41,939 bases of DNA from Flavobacteriaceae bacterium (GTDB lineage Bacteria > Bacteroidota > Bacteroidia > Flavobacteriales > Flavobacteriaceae), in the NCBI GenBank assembly GCA_947446635.1, contig CANFHF010000018.1, forward strand, positions 1 to 41,939, in the 5' to 3' direction. The notes under the pieces were generated by a model. It worked only from the letters and a program-made list of their open reading frames with translations. It made no database searches and was not told the DNA's origin. Position 1 is the stretch's first letter. Each line of letters starts with the position of its first letter. Positions 8,990 through 18,900 of this stretch are shown piece by piece. Made by a program: the position numbers and the translations under genes.

Positions 8990-10690
8990 TTATTTTTTTA
9001 CAATTTTCATGTTTTGAACTCCATGTGAGTTTTTTACTTTTAAAAAGTAGATTCCCGATTTAAAAACACTCATGTCTAAATTATGTGAGGATTTCACAAC
9101 CTCTTGAACTAGTTTTCTTCCCAAAATATCGGTCAAAATGATTTGGTTTTGGTCATCCAACAACTGCAAATACAATTTGTTTTCTACCGGATTGGGGTAG
9201 TAATATTGCTTCAGTTCTAAGGAAGTTGCTACTCCCAAAGAACAACTACTGCCAACCACATATGAAATATATTTGGTTACAGACATTCCACCTGCATAAG
9301 CAAATTTAACGCCGTAATTAATAGTTGAACCCGTTGTCTGTCCAGTTATGGTTTTATTAAAAATATTTCCAGAAACATTCGTCATTTGCGATTCAGAGAA
9401 AGGACTTTGTTTCCACAAATAAGCCACTACGCCTACTTTGTCGGCATCCAACAATTCGAAAGTGATTTTAACATCTGTCCCTATGGTTTCGAAAGCGTAT
9501 TTATAACCTGTCGTGAACGAACCTTGAGAAGCCTGTGTATCAGTACCGGTACATTCCAGTTTTGTTATCGTTGTGACATTACGTACTATTGGATTATTTA
9601 GCGCTGTATTTCCTGTCGCATCACTTGCCGTAATGGTAAAAGTATAGTTGGTGTTGGGAGACAAATTTGAAATTACCAACGATTTTTGAACCCCCGAAGG
9701 ACTAAATGCAGAACTCGTTCCAGATCCATAAGCTACATTATAAGTCACATTACCTGAATTATCCGTAGCATTAAGCAATAATTCGACAGAAGATCCTGAA
9801 ACCGCACCAATGGTAGCCGCGAAATTAGTAGGCGCTTGATTATCAACAGTAGTGTTTTGATACACCTTTACATAATCAATTACCATCGAACTTTGAACAA
9901 AATTAGATGGTATAGGAGCAGCCCACCCACCCATGGCAATATTTAACAAAAGAAATTGTTCTTTATCAAAGGGCCATGTATTGGCATTTTTAACAGTTGG
10001 GCAGTAGGTGTAATATATAACATTATCTAGCAAAAAAGAAATTTGGTTTGGAGACCAATTCATAGAATAGATATGGTAATTATTAGCTAAATCAGAGGCT
10101 AATGCACCTCCATTATTTACGGAGTTTCCAGAGGAAGAAGGGGTGTGTAAAGTGCTTTGAACATAATTGACAGATTGAGACGGAAAAATACCGTGCTCCA
10201 TAATGTCTATTTCACCACAAGCCGGCCATGATGTAGTACCATATGAGGCATCAAAAAAACCACCATCTTCATTTATATTTTTACCCAACATCCATATAGC
10301 AGGCCAAGTACCTGCTTCAACTGGAATTTTTGCCCTAACATCTATACGTCCGTATTTAAAAGCAAATTTAGAATTTAATCTAGCAGAAGTGTACTGCTTT
10401 GTTACACCTTGATCTGTAAAACTTTCTTTTTTTGCAACTATGTGCAAAAACCCCGTATCTACAAAAGAGTTGGTCAAGAGATTGGTGTAATGTTGTACTT
10501 CACCGTTATTCCAGCTTCCTCCTCCTGGCAATTGCGTTTGTTGAAACCAATTAGTTGGATTGACAGCTCCATTAGTATTAAATTCATCTGACCACACTAA
10601 ATCATTATAAACCACATCAACTTGCGCAAAACAAAATTGACTAATTAGAAAAAATGCAAATAGCATTTGAAGTTGGGTATTCTTTTTCAT
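8990..10690 (-). CDS. Secreted GH16 endo-beta-1,3-glucanase with FN3 and T9SS sorting domain
   Basis: A 566-residue enzyme that should cut internal beta-1,3 bonds of laminarin-type glucan outside the cell. The signal peptide is residues 1-22 (cut after FCFA). The GH16 domain covers about 25-280 and has the active-site motif GEIDIMEH (E160 nucleophile, D162, E165 acid/base) and the substrate-cleft segment WPAIWMLG. Residues 287-376 are FN3, and 380-483 are the beta-rich module also found in the giant GH16 protein. The end (496-566, with YYPNPVENKLYL and SGIYFLKV) is a T9SS type A sorting domain. The catalytic, FN3 and following modules are strongly similar to residues 787-1240 of the giant protein, so the two genes share a duplication. 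A 70-bp gap separates it from the upstream cytoplasmic GH17 gene. I saw no promoter or terminator there. Confidence 0.93.
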   Translation of the reverse strand: MKKNTQLQMLFAFFLISQFCFAQVDVVYNDLVWSDEFNTNGAVNPTNWFQQTQLPGGGSWNNGEVQHYTNLLTNSFVDTGFLHIVAKKESFTDQGVTKQYTSARLNSKFAFKYGRIDVRAKIPVEAGTWPAIWMLGKNINEDGGFFDASYGTTSWPACGEIDIMEHGIFPSQSVNYVQSTLHTPSSSGNSVNNGGALASDLANNYHIYSMNWSPNQISFLLDNVIYYTYCPTVKNANTWPFDKEQFLLLNIAMGGWAAPIPSNFVQSSMVIDYVKVYQNTTVDNQAPTNFAATIGAVSGSSVELLLNATDNSGNVTYNVAYGSGTSSAFSPSGVQKSLVISNLSPNTNYTFTITASDATGNTALNNPIVRNVTTITKLECTGTDTQASQGSFTTGYKYAFETIGTDVKITFELLDADKVGVVAYLWKQSPFSESQMTNVSGNIFNKTITGQTTGSTINYGVKFAYAGGMSVTKYISYVVGSSCSLGVATSLELKQYYYPNPVENKLYLQLLDDQNQIILTDILGRKLVQEVVKSSHNLDMSVFKSGIYFLKVKNSHGVQNMKIVKK

Positions 10691-10760
10691 TATATATTTT
10701 TATGGGGTATTCTATTTATAAAAATGACCTTTTATGTTATTAGCTTTATGACTTAACAGA

Positions 10761-11687
10761 TTAATATTTTAATTTTTCGTTTTTATCCCAAATACCCCAA
10801 TAGGCGCCTACCTCGCCCTCCGCCCCTACTTTCCAGGATTCGTCAAAAGAGGAAAAATAGAAAACATCAATATCTTCTTGATGAGACCAAGATTGGGTAT
10901 TTAAAAAATATTTCAAAGCATTTGCTTTGGATGGATGGGAATCTTTAAAACTTTCACCTTGACTTGGCCATCCCGTTTCTGTAATAATTACTTTTTTACC
11001 ATTTGCCGCATGCAACGCCTGATGATACATTTGTTTCATGTGTCCTAATGCATATTCTAAATTACACCCTTCCCAAAAAGGATAGCAGTTTGCTAATATG
11101 ATGTCGCAAGCATCCGTTATTCTTGGTTTTATAGAAAATTCGTAATACGCATCAACATAACCCACGGGGATAGTATCTGGGATCCCTTTTTTAACTTTGT
11201 CGATAAATGCTAAAAGTTCATCTTCGGTTAAATCCTTTCGATACATGACCTCATTCCCTACGGCTGCTATATCTACAAAACCAGCATTAGAAAGTTTTAG
11301 CAATCCTTCTATTTCTTTTTCATTAACCTCAGCATCATCTCCCAACCATGCGCCTACTAAGGTTTTAATACCATATTCTTTTGCAATTATTGGAATAAAC
11401 TCATTGCCTTCGGTACATGAAAAGGACCGCACCCATTGGGTATAAGGTGCAATAATTTTTATTCTTCGTCTTATTTGTTCTTCCGAAATGATGTCACCGG
11501 GTTTTTGTCCATCTTCATAAAGACTAAAACAAAGCCCATGCATTCCTATATCTAGCGTTTCACCAAAAAAATTATTTAATTCTTTTGGTGATTTGTTAGT
11601 ATAATCAATCCCTGCTGTAAAATATGATTCTTCCGTTTTATCAAACTTTACTTGATAAAGCGAATCTTCTTTTCTTCTAAATGACAT
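10761..11687 (-). CDS. GH17 family beta-1,3-glucan-active enzyme without signal peptide
   Basis: A 308-residue GH17 (beta-1,3-glucanase/glucanosyltransferase clan A) enzyme. Visible family marks are GLCFSLYEDGQKPGD near residue 51, the acid/base motif VGNEV (E146), the nucleophile motif ITETGWPS (E237) and a late FDESWK. The N-terminus (MSFRRKEDSLYQVKF) is charged and has no export signal. The upstream stop codon lies only 24 bp away, which leaves no room for one. The enzyme is therefore probably cytoplasmic and acts on imported beta-1,3-gluco-oligosaccharides, either hydrolysing or transglycosylating them next to the phosphorylase. The location is inferred. A second, lipid-anchored GH17 occurs at 14691-15953, so the operon holds two compartment-specific paralogues. 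Start chosen: the only ATG compatible with full family length. Confidence 0.87.
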   Translation of the reverse strand: MSFRRKEDSLYQVKFDKTEESYFTAGIDYTNKSPKELNNFFGETLDIGMHGLCFSLYEDGQKPGDIISEEQIRRRIKIIAPYTQWVRSFSCTEGNEFIPIIAKEYGIKTLVGAWLGDDAEVNEKEIEGLLKLSNAGFVDIAAVGNEVMYRKDLTEDELLAFIDKVKKGIPDTIPVGYVDAYYEFSIKPRITDACDIILANCYPFWEGCNLEYALGHMKQMYHQALHAANGKKVIITETGWPSQGESFKDSHPSKANALKYFLNTQSWSHQEDIDVFYFSSFDESWKVGAEGEVGAYWGIWDKNEKLKY

Positions 11688-11711
11688 CTTTAAAAAAATT
11701 TAAAATAGCTA

Positions 11712-13139
11712 CTACAATTTGCCTTTTCTTGCGTCTAATTCTTTTTTTATTTCTTGTGCTTTTTCTTCGGTCAAGTTATAATTCCTCATGACCCACATGG
11801 CTATCAATGTGCCTAAAATTGGAATGCCCGAGAAAAAAAGTCTTAATCCAGTAACTGCACCCTCTGTTTGGGTTGCTGCCCCAGGATGGAAATCTACAAA
11901 AGACATAATTATACCCGTTAGTAGCCCCGCAATGGCAAAACCAAATTTTACCATCCACCAATAAATGGCCCCAAAAATCCCTTCTCTTCGTTTCCCAGAA
12001 CTCAACTCATCCATATCGCAAACATCCGCAGTCATAGACATCATCAAAGTAAACAAACTTCCAATACCAAAAGAAAAGAAAGGAAGTGCAAACAAAAACA
12101 TATAAGGTTTACCAGGAATAAATAGAAACCAAAGTAAAATATAGCCAAAAACAGAAATCCCTTGACATATCAAAAAAGCATTCTTTTTACCTGTTTTTTT
12201 AGATATCAAAGCCACTATTGGTATCACTATAAAAGTAGTAGCCAAAGCACCTACACAGCCAAAAAGAGTAGGCCAAATACCTGCATCGGATGTGTTTCCA
12301 TTAAAAAGGTAATAAACAACAATAAAAAAGGTAAAACCCGCAACAGTATTAAAAGCATTAAAAATTAAAAAGGTAGCAATACAAAGTTTTCTGAAGGGTT
12401 TATTCACAAACGCTTCTTTGAAACTTTCAAAAATTTCCTTTAAACTACCCCCAATTGTTCTAAACGTCAATGGAGAAAAACTCTCTTCGTCTATAGTTGA
12501 CTTACTCCTAATAAAAATAGCAGGAATCATCGCTAATATCATACATGAAATTCCTACCCAAACGGCTAAAGTTCTTGTGGCCGTATCTGCATTGGGAAAC
12601 CATGTCGGATCATACATAACAACCCAAAACCAAGGTGCAATTACCCAAGCCCATTGCCCAATCCATTGTGATATGGCCATAATACTGGTACGTTCATGAA
12701 AGTCATCGCTCATTTCGTAACCCATGGCCACGTAAGGAACGCTAAAAACAGAAAGCCCAATGTAAAAAACAAACGACCACAAAAGGAAGAACCAAAAATT
12801 ATAATCTATTCCGTTTTCTCGGTACAATTGCCACATCACCACAAAAGAAATTCCCATGATAATTGCCCCAATAAACACATATTGTCTTCTTCTTCCCCAA
12901 ACAGATCGAGTATTGTCTGTAATAAATCCCATAATTGGATCTATAAAAGCATCAAATATTCTTGGCAAGAAAAACAACATTCCCCACATCCAAGCTGGAA
13001 ATTTTAAGTCTTCGACCAATACGACCATGAAAATACCCAGGGCCGCAGGAAACATTTGATTGGCTAACATCCCTAATCCGAAGGCTATCTTTTGCCCCAT
13101 TGGGACAATCTCTTTGGTATTTGAATTATTATTTGACAT
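11712..13139 (-). CDS. GPH-family (MelB-like) sugar:cation symporter
   Basis: A 475-residue inner-membrane carrier with 12 hydrophobic helices, of the glycoside-pentoside-hexuronide:cation symporter family in the MFS superfamily. Family marks: the N-terminal FGLGMLANQM helix, the FDAFIDPIMGFITDN loop with acidic residues used in cation and sugar binding in MelB, the following GRRR loop, and a second-half loop SSGKRREGIFGA before a transmembrane helix. It probably imports gluco-oligosaccharides or gentiobiose/laminaribiose-type disaccharides for the cytoplasmic GH17 and the phosphorylase; the substrate is inferred from its neighbours. It lies 37 bp downstream of the GH30 gene and 24 bp upstream of the cytoplasmic GH17 gene. 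Confidence 0.88.
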   Translation of the reverse strand: MSNNNSNTKEIVPMGQKIAFGLGMLANQMFPAALGIFMVVLVEDLKFPAWMWGMLFFLPRIFDAFIDPIMGFITDNTRSVWGRRRQYVFIGAIIMGISFVVMWQLYRENGIDYNFWFFLLWSFVFYIGLSVFSVPYVAMGYEMSDDFHERTSIMAISQWIGQWAWVIAPWFWVVMYDPTWFPNADTATRTLAVWVGISCMILAMIPAIFIRSKSTIDEESFSPLTFRTIGGSLKEIFESFKEAFVNKPFRKLCIATFLIFNAFNTVAGFTFFIVVYYLFNGNTSDAGIWPTLFGCVGALATTFIVIPIVALISKKTGKKNAFLICQGISVFGYILLWFLFIPGKPYMFLFALPFFSFGIGSLFTLMMSMTADVCDMDELSSGKRREGIFGAIYWWMVKFGFAIAGLLTGIIMSFVDFHPGAATQTEGAVTGLRLFFSGIPILGTLIAMWVMRNYNLTEEKAQEIKKELDARKGKL

Positions 13140-13176
13140 ATTTAAAGAATTTTGGGTTATATATTTTTTTAATTGT

Positions 13177-14691
13177 TTATGATTTGATAATTACTGTTTG
13201 CAACGCTTTTGCGCTAATAGAAATTATTTTCATCTTGTTGTTCAGTTTTATTTCTAAATTATGTTTTTCCGAAGTGGGATTAAAAACAACTACAGCTATA
13301 GTTCCATCCGGATTTTTTACCGCAGTCGTCATAAGGTATTTATTATTTATTGTACAACCTATTTTTACTGCCCCTGGTCTCATAAATTTGCTAAAATGAG
13401 ACATCACATAGTATAAAGGAGTAAAATACACCTCATCTTTTTTGACATCAACTACAACAGGAGCAATACACCAATTCTTGAACCAATTTGGCCCTCCCTG
13501 CTCGTCTAATACCATATTCCAGTCGACCCAACCATCAACCCAATTATTTAAACATCCGATGATATCTACTGCATACCTATTGACTGGTGCGTATTTTGTG
13601 TGTAAATGTTTATCTTTTTCACTTGCCCAATCCCAACCCCAATCAGTAGCTTCTTTACTCCAATACCAAGCATCATCATTCCAATGCGGCACTTCCGAGT
13701 CAACACAAGCTTCGGTTTGAATCAAATATTTATTAGGCGCTTTTTTATGTGCATACTGTAAATCATCCGGGAAATAATCATACGTGCTTTCATACCAATG
13801 AATAGCGGTTCCCGCAAAATATTTTGATGTTTTTTCATCTTTATACATAGCATCAACCCATTCTTTTATGCCAGCTCTATTTTGATCATACCCAAATATT
13901 TTTACATTGGCTTTACCATTCACTTCTAAAGTCGGACCCAAATGATGCTGAACAAAAGAGGTCATTTCTTCAGGTGAAAAAAGCATACTTTCCCAGTTAT
14001 TTCCATTGCCATGAGGTTCATTTATTACTGTAAGACCCCAAATATCTATTCCTGCTTTCTTATAAGCATCAATGTATTTAGAATAGTACAAAGCCCATGT
14101 ATCATTATATTCAGGCAACAATTTTCCGCCTATCCAATTTTTATTGTCTTTCATCCAAGGTGGAGCGGTCCAAGGCGAAGCAATGATGTTAAAGCCGTCT
14201 TTTGAAATAGATTTAGCTTCTAAAATCATCGGGATTAAATGGTTGTTTTTATCTTCTTCAATAGAAAAATGTTCTAAATTTTTATCCCCATCTACCATGG
14301 CATAGGCATAGTGTTTTAATGAAAAATCACAGGAATTGATATGAGTTCTTGTCAATGAATAATTAGCACCCTCTTCACTAAAATAAGCATCCATTATTTT
14401 TTTACGATTTGCTGTACTTAATCGATTGAGTAAATATGCCGAAGATTCAGTAAATGCGCCTCCAAAACCAGTTATGGTTTGGAATTTTTCATCTGGATTT
14501 AATGTAATTACCGCAGGGTTTTCACTGCCTGAAAATTCAGTTATTTTTTTTAACGAATTCCCTTGGGCTGAAGTTTCATAAACTTCTATTTCTAACTCCT
14601 TTGTTGCCTTACAGCTATTTAAAGTAAATGCCATGATAAATGGGATTATCAAAAATTGAATACGATTTATATTGCATCTGAATTTTGTCAT
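13177..14691 (-). CDS. GH30 lipoprotein, probable beta-1,6-glucan-active enzyme
   Basis: A 504-residue GH30 enzyme. A lipoprotein signal ends in LNSC with C27 as the lipidation site, so it is membrane-anchored and periplasmic or surface-exposed. The family marks are GFGGAFTESSA (about 75), ASPWTAPPWMK (about 171), acid/base VINEPHG (E225), nucleophile IQTEAC (E327) and the C-terminal beta-domain with YVMSHFSKFMRPGA. In known laminarin loci GH30 enzymes remove beta-1,6-linked glucose branches (GH30_1) or cut beta-1,6-glucan (GH30_3). I cannot decide the subfamily by eye. Its start codon overlaps the stop codon of the upstream GH17 gene by one base (TAATG at 14689-14693), so translation is probably coupled. 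No T9SS tail is present. Confidence 0.9.
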   Translation of the reverse strand: MTKFRCNINRIQFLIIPFIMAFTLNSCKATKELEIEVYETSAQGNSLKKITEFSGSENPAVITLNPDEKFQTITGFGGAFTESSAYLLNRLSTANRKKIMDAYFSEEGANYSLTRTHINSCDFSLKHYAYAMVDGDKNLEHFSIEEDKNNHLIPMILEAKSISKDGFNIIASPWTAPPWMKDNKNWIGGKLLPEYNDTWALYYSKYIDAYKKAGIDIWGLTVINEPHGNGNNWESMLFSPEEMTSFVQHHLGPTLEVNGKANVKIFGYDQNRAGIKEWVDAMYKDEKTSKYFAGTAIHWYESTYDYFPDDLQYAHKKAPNKYLIQTEACVDSEVPHWNDDAWYWSKEATDWGWDWASEKDKHLHTKYAPVNRYAVDIIGCLNNWVDGWVDWNMVLDEQGGPNWFKNWCIAPVVVDVKKDEVYFTPLYYVMSHFSKFMRPGAVKIGCTINNKYLMTTAVKNPDGTIAVVVFNPTSEKHNLEIKLNNKMKIISISAKALQTVIIKS

Positions 14692-15953
14692 TAATAATTT
14701 TTTACTAACTCAGAAGGCGTCTTCACATCCAACCATAAAGCCTTCTCATTACCGTTATATGTTTTTGTAATGGGTTTGCCATCACGAGTTAACCCCTTAA
14801 AAAAACCCTGATCAACCATCTTCCAAAGCGCATACTTTGCTTGGGCTTCTAAATTGATTAATCCAAAATGATTCTCTGAACCCAAGGGATTTGAACTGTC
14901 TTTCCATTGTTCATCAAAAGCTTCAAAATAAAAACAGGAAATCCCTTCTTTATTTGTCCAATTTCTCATGAGATTATAATATTGAGCCTCTTTGTATTCA
15001 TCTGTTGCTTTAGAACCCGAGGCGCCATAATAGTCATTAGATATAGTAGCCCAACCCGTTTCGCCAATGTGAATTGGCTTATCAATTCCTAAAGATTTCA
15101 TGTAATTTGAAACACTTTTGTATTGCGCAATAGCATAGTCTCTTGATCGAATCATTGCGGCATCAATTTTCTCCCGTTCAGACAATTGTTTTTCATTCTC
15201 CAACCCCCACCAAAATTTGGGGTTGTAATGGGTGTCATGCATGGGATAGGTATGTATGGAAATATAATCCACTGCTTTGATGAGCAGTTTTAAATCTTCT
15301 ACATGATATTCATCACCCCCGCCTCCCCAAGACGCAAAATTATCGGAACTTGTTATCCATACATTTTCAGGTAATTTTTGTTCCTTTTTTAAATTTTGCA
15401 AATGATTTACCCATTTTAAAATTGTCCCTGGTTGCACATAATAACTCGTAGCCCATTTTACCATAGCTTCATTACCAACAGCAATGATCTTTATAATCTC
15501 AGGGTATTCATTTGTTAATTTTACCGCTTCTTCAATTTCAACTGCATTTCTCTCACTTTCTTGGTCATGAATAGGAGGAAGTGCAGTCCAAGCATTTTTA
15601 CAATCTATCCAAGCTCCTAACATGACATACATTTCAAAATTGGGCTCTTTTTTCTTTAAAGCCCTTATGGCTTTTAATAAATTACAGACTTCATTATGAT
15701 GCACATTATACGTTCTAAGCACTTTGATATTCATAGCCGATAGTATTCTCAAATCTTCTTTTATTTGAGAAACGGTCGGCACAGCATCTCTAGTTTTGGT
15801 TCTAAATCCTCCGTAACAGATAGCTTGATACTTTGAATTTCCTAGTATTTCTTTAGCTGTAATTTCTACAGTTTTTTTTGAATTCATATATTTATAACTA
15901 CAAGAAAATAACGTTACTACTAATAGGAGTGATATAACTCTTATTTTAAACAT
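14691..15953 (-). CDS. GH17 family lipoprotein (beta-1,3-glucanase/exo-glucanase type)
   Basis: A 420-residue GH17 enzyme. The short lipoprotein signal ends in LFSC (C18), so the enzyme is lipid-anchored. Family marks: YGGFR near 47, LRTYNVHH (about 79), acid/base VGNEAM (E162), ISIHTYPM (about 231), nucleophile GETGWA (E298) and a late EAFDEQW. GH17 enzymes in flavobacterial laminarin loci are exo- or endo-acting beta-1,3-glucanases that work on debranched chains. This one probably trims oligosaccharides made by GH16 before uptake (inferred). The start codon lies 4 bp after the end of the phosphorylase gene, and the stop overlaps the GH30 start by one base, so the three genes are tightly coupled. 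Confidence 0.9.
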   Translation of the reverse strand: MFKIRVISLLLVVTLFSCSYKYMNSKKTVEITAKEILGNSKYQAICYGGFRTKTRDAVPTVSQIKEDLRILSAMNIKVLRTYNVHHNEVCNLLKAIRALKKKEPNFEMYVMLGAWIDCKNAWTALPPIHDQESERNAVEIEEAVKLTNEYPEIIKIIAVGNEAMVKWATSYYVQPGTILKWVNHLQNLKKEQKLPENVWITSSDNFASWGGGGDEYHVEDLKLLIKAVDYISIHTYPMHDTHYNPKFWWGLENEKQLSEREKIDAAMIRSRDYAIAQYKSVSNYMKSLGIDKPIHIGETGWATISNDYYGASGSKATDEYKEAQYYNLMRNWTNKEGISCFYFEAFDEQWKDSSNPLGSENHFGLINLEAQAKYALWKMVDQGFFKGLTRDGKPITKTYNGNEKALWLDVKTPSELVKNY

Positions 15954-15957
15954 CTCC

Positions 15958-18900
15958 TTAAATATTAATAGCTACGGTAACTTGTATAACTTCTCCCGTT
16001 CGTTGAAATATTTTTTGACTCACCTCATGACTCAATGTCAAAGATGAAATAGTCTCAATAGCATTATTCTTATATTTCACTTCTATTTGGTTCATTTCAG
16101 CCAATTTATATACAATTGGCACTTGACAAATAGTAAATGCTAAACTTCCTTTTTCTAATGGAATTGAATAGGATTTATTTTCAAAATCTATAAAACTCAC
16201 TATTTCCTCCTGTAGTAAAAATTGATTTTTGTTTATTAAATCGGGTTGAAACCTAAGTTTCCCCGCATTAACTTTTATGCCTAATTCTCCTTTTCTTGTC
16301 AGTATATCTTCTTTTACTTGGCCTGTCATTCCAGGCTGTTGAGCCCCTCTGTGAGAAGGAGTATGTGAATAAGGATCCGTAGGAAATGCTCCGTATACTT
16401 CTGGAGTTTTATGAACGCCAATACCTTTGCCTATTTCATCATGATGCAATGCTAGGGCACTGATAACAGTAGCGTCTTCTTGATCACGATAGGCTTTTTC
16501 GATTACTTCCTGCACCGCTAAATGTAATTTGGATACCATGTGCCAATAAATAGAACCCAATCCTTCATACCCAAAGAAAGTACCCGATCTCCCTGTAAAA
16601 GCTTTGTGATTAAAAACTTCTTCAAAAATTTGAAGGATTTCTTCTGATTCTTTTCCAACTAAAAATTGATATTCTTCATCCTTTTTAAGTTGATCTAAAG
16701 CTGCTTTTAAATCATTTGCATTATGAAAATTGCCATTAAAATGATAATCACCTTTTACATCTTTATTTACAATCGCATTATTAGAATTAGCAAATAATTT
16801 GGTTAACAAAGTTGATTTTTCAATGCTAGATTTAGGAATATTGTTTTTCTTTAAGAATGTAGGCAAATCTTTATTTGGATACAAAATATAACTATTTTGA
16901 TCGGGACGGTACAAAGCACTATTTCGTAAAGCATCAATTATTTGTAATGATTCTTTTGCATTCAAATACCCAGAACTTAAAACAGCTACCTGGCCCTCGA
17001 GCATTTCGCTGAGGTTCGAGATAACTACACCCTCATTTTCAACGGACATCAAATTATAGGCTTGATACAATTTATCTGGTCTTTGATTTGCTTCAATAGA
17101 ATGATCAATAAAATCTAAACATACTTGGGTGAAGTTTTTTAAGCCAGCCATAGAGTGGGTTCTTTTCTTACCCCAAAATCCACTATTATATACTTGGTAG
17201 CGATACTCTGAAGCAGCTTGACCTAATGCATCCATTATTCTTTTTCTGTCTTGATTGTTTATTGGCGCGTCAAGTAAAGGTTTAAATTCAAGTAGATTCT
17301 CTCTGATGGCATGATAGAATTCAACCATTTCATTTGAGATTTTGATGTTTTCCTGGGTTGTAGTATCAAGTAATTTCTGGAAAAACTTCAAGAATCTTCG
17401 TAGATAATAAAGTGTCACCATAGAAACCCCATTACCTACTAAAGCATTGTTAGCATCATTCCATTCGGGACGTTGGGTGTTCATCCAAATTCCAGCTTCT
17501 GGAATAAAATTAGACATTTTGGACAACACGGTAGCGAGTACTTTTTCAATAAAATTTACATGATAAATTTCATCATTATTGTCTCGTAACAAAGTGCCAT
17601 CTGCTCCATTTAATTTTCTACGCTTATTAATTTTCTCATCCCATTCATGGTTATACGAAATAGTATCCTTTGGATTTTGCAGGATATCTTGATATGATTT
17701 TATAGTATAAGGAACTGCAGCATACACAAAACATTCTTTTTCAAAATAGGAATGCAATTTGCCAGGCTGGTATTTTTCTATAAATTCCAAGAATTTTAAT
17801 AAATAAATAATTTGGTGATCACCCCAATAGCCAATATAAGACCAAGGGTTATCAGGTTCAATAGTTTCCCAATCAAAACCACTTTTAGTAACGCGATAAG
17901 GATTATATCCATCAAATGTAGAGGCATTCAGGAATTTGTGAATCATTCCTTCTATAAATTCTGGATAGGCATGCGCTAAGGCTTCCCAATTTTGAAAAAT
18001 ATCTCGCCAGTTTCCTTCATAATCCAATATTTTAGAACCATCAATTTCACTTCGGGTATTGATAGAAAATTTATTCCAAGGGCGACTAGGGTCCCCGTGT
18101 CTGCGACTGAATTTTAAGGGTAAGTATTCCGTACACAACCTAACTAAATTCTCATCTTTCTGACTCTCTATTAAATGCAGTAATTGAATATAAGAAAATT
18201 CATCTTTTAAGTTTGAAACAAATGCTTGATTTTTTTCAAACACTGCTCTATTGGCTTTAGCTAAATATTGCGAAAAATCCTTTTTTTCGATTTGATAATT
18301 TTGATCAAAAATTCCGCCTCTCATGATATTGAAAAGCACATTAGCAAAATGCCGAGTGTCAACTAATTTATCAGCTGTAAATTGCAATCCATCAGCAGAG
18401 GCATTAAGCGCAATCAAATTTTGTTTTCCTAACTCAATATCATCCAAAAGTTGTTTTCTAAGCGTTTCATCATACTTTATAGACTCGCAAAGCTGTATAA
18501 CTTGAGATTGATTTTGGTTGACATTGGCAATAATTTTCCAATCTTTGGAAGTGTTTTGTGGTAAATAAAGATCGCTTGAAATAAAATAAGCTCCTTTTTC
18601 GCCTTTAACATCCGTTTCGCCTTTTAGTTTTTGCAACTTCCTAAAAGCTGGAAGTTGTTTAGACGATAGCAAATAGGTTGGATTTTCCATACCTAAAGAC
18701 CAAGCAATATTCGCCTTAAGAGCCTCGCTAGGTTCGGCTTTATCAACTATAATGGCGCTTAGTGCAAAAATACCCAAACCACTTTCAGTCTGTAATTCAC
18801 TTCTTTTATAAGCATCAACTAAATTACTAGTACTATTTTGCAAATCACTACTTACACCATGCGGCATAATGTTTTGAATCCCATCTAGTACCGTAATAGT

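Noticed and set aside
12696..13059. Open frames of about 67-103 codons on the + strand
   Set aside because: They are antisense to the GPH symporter, whose membrane helices and family motifs are clear in the other strand.
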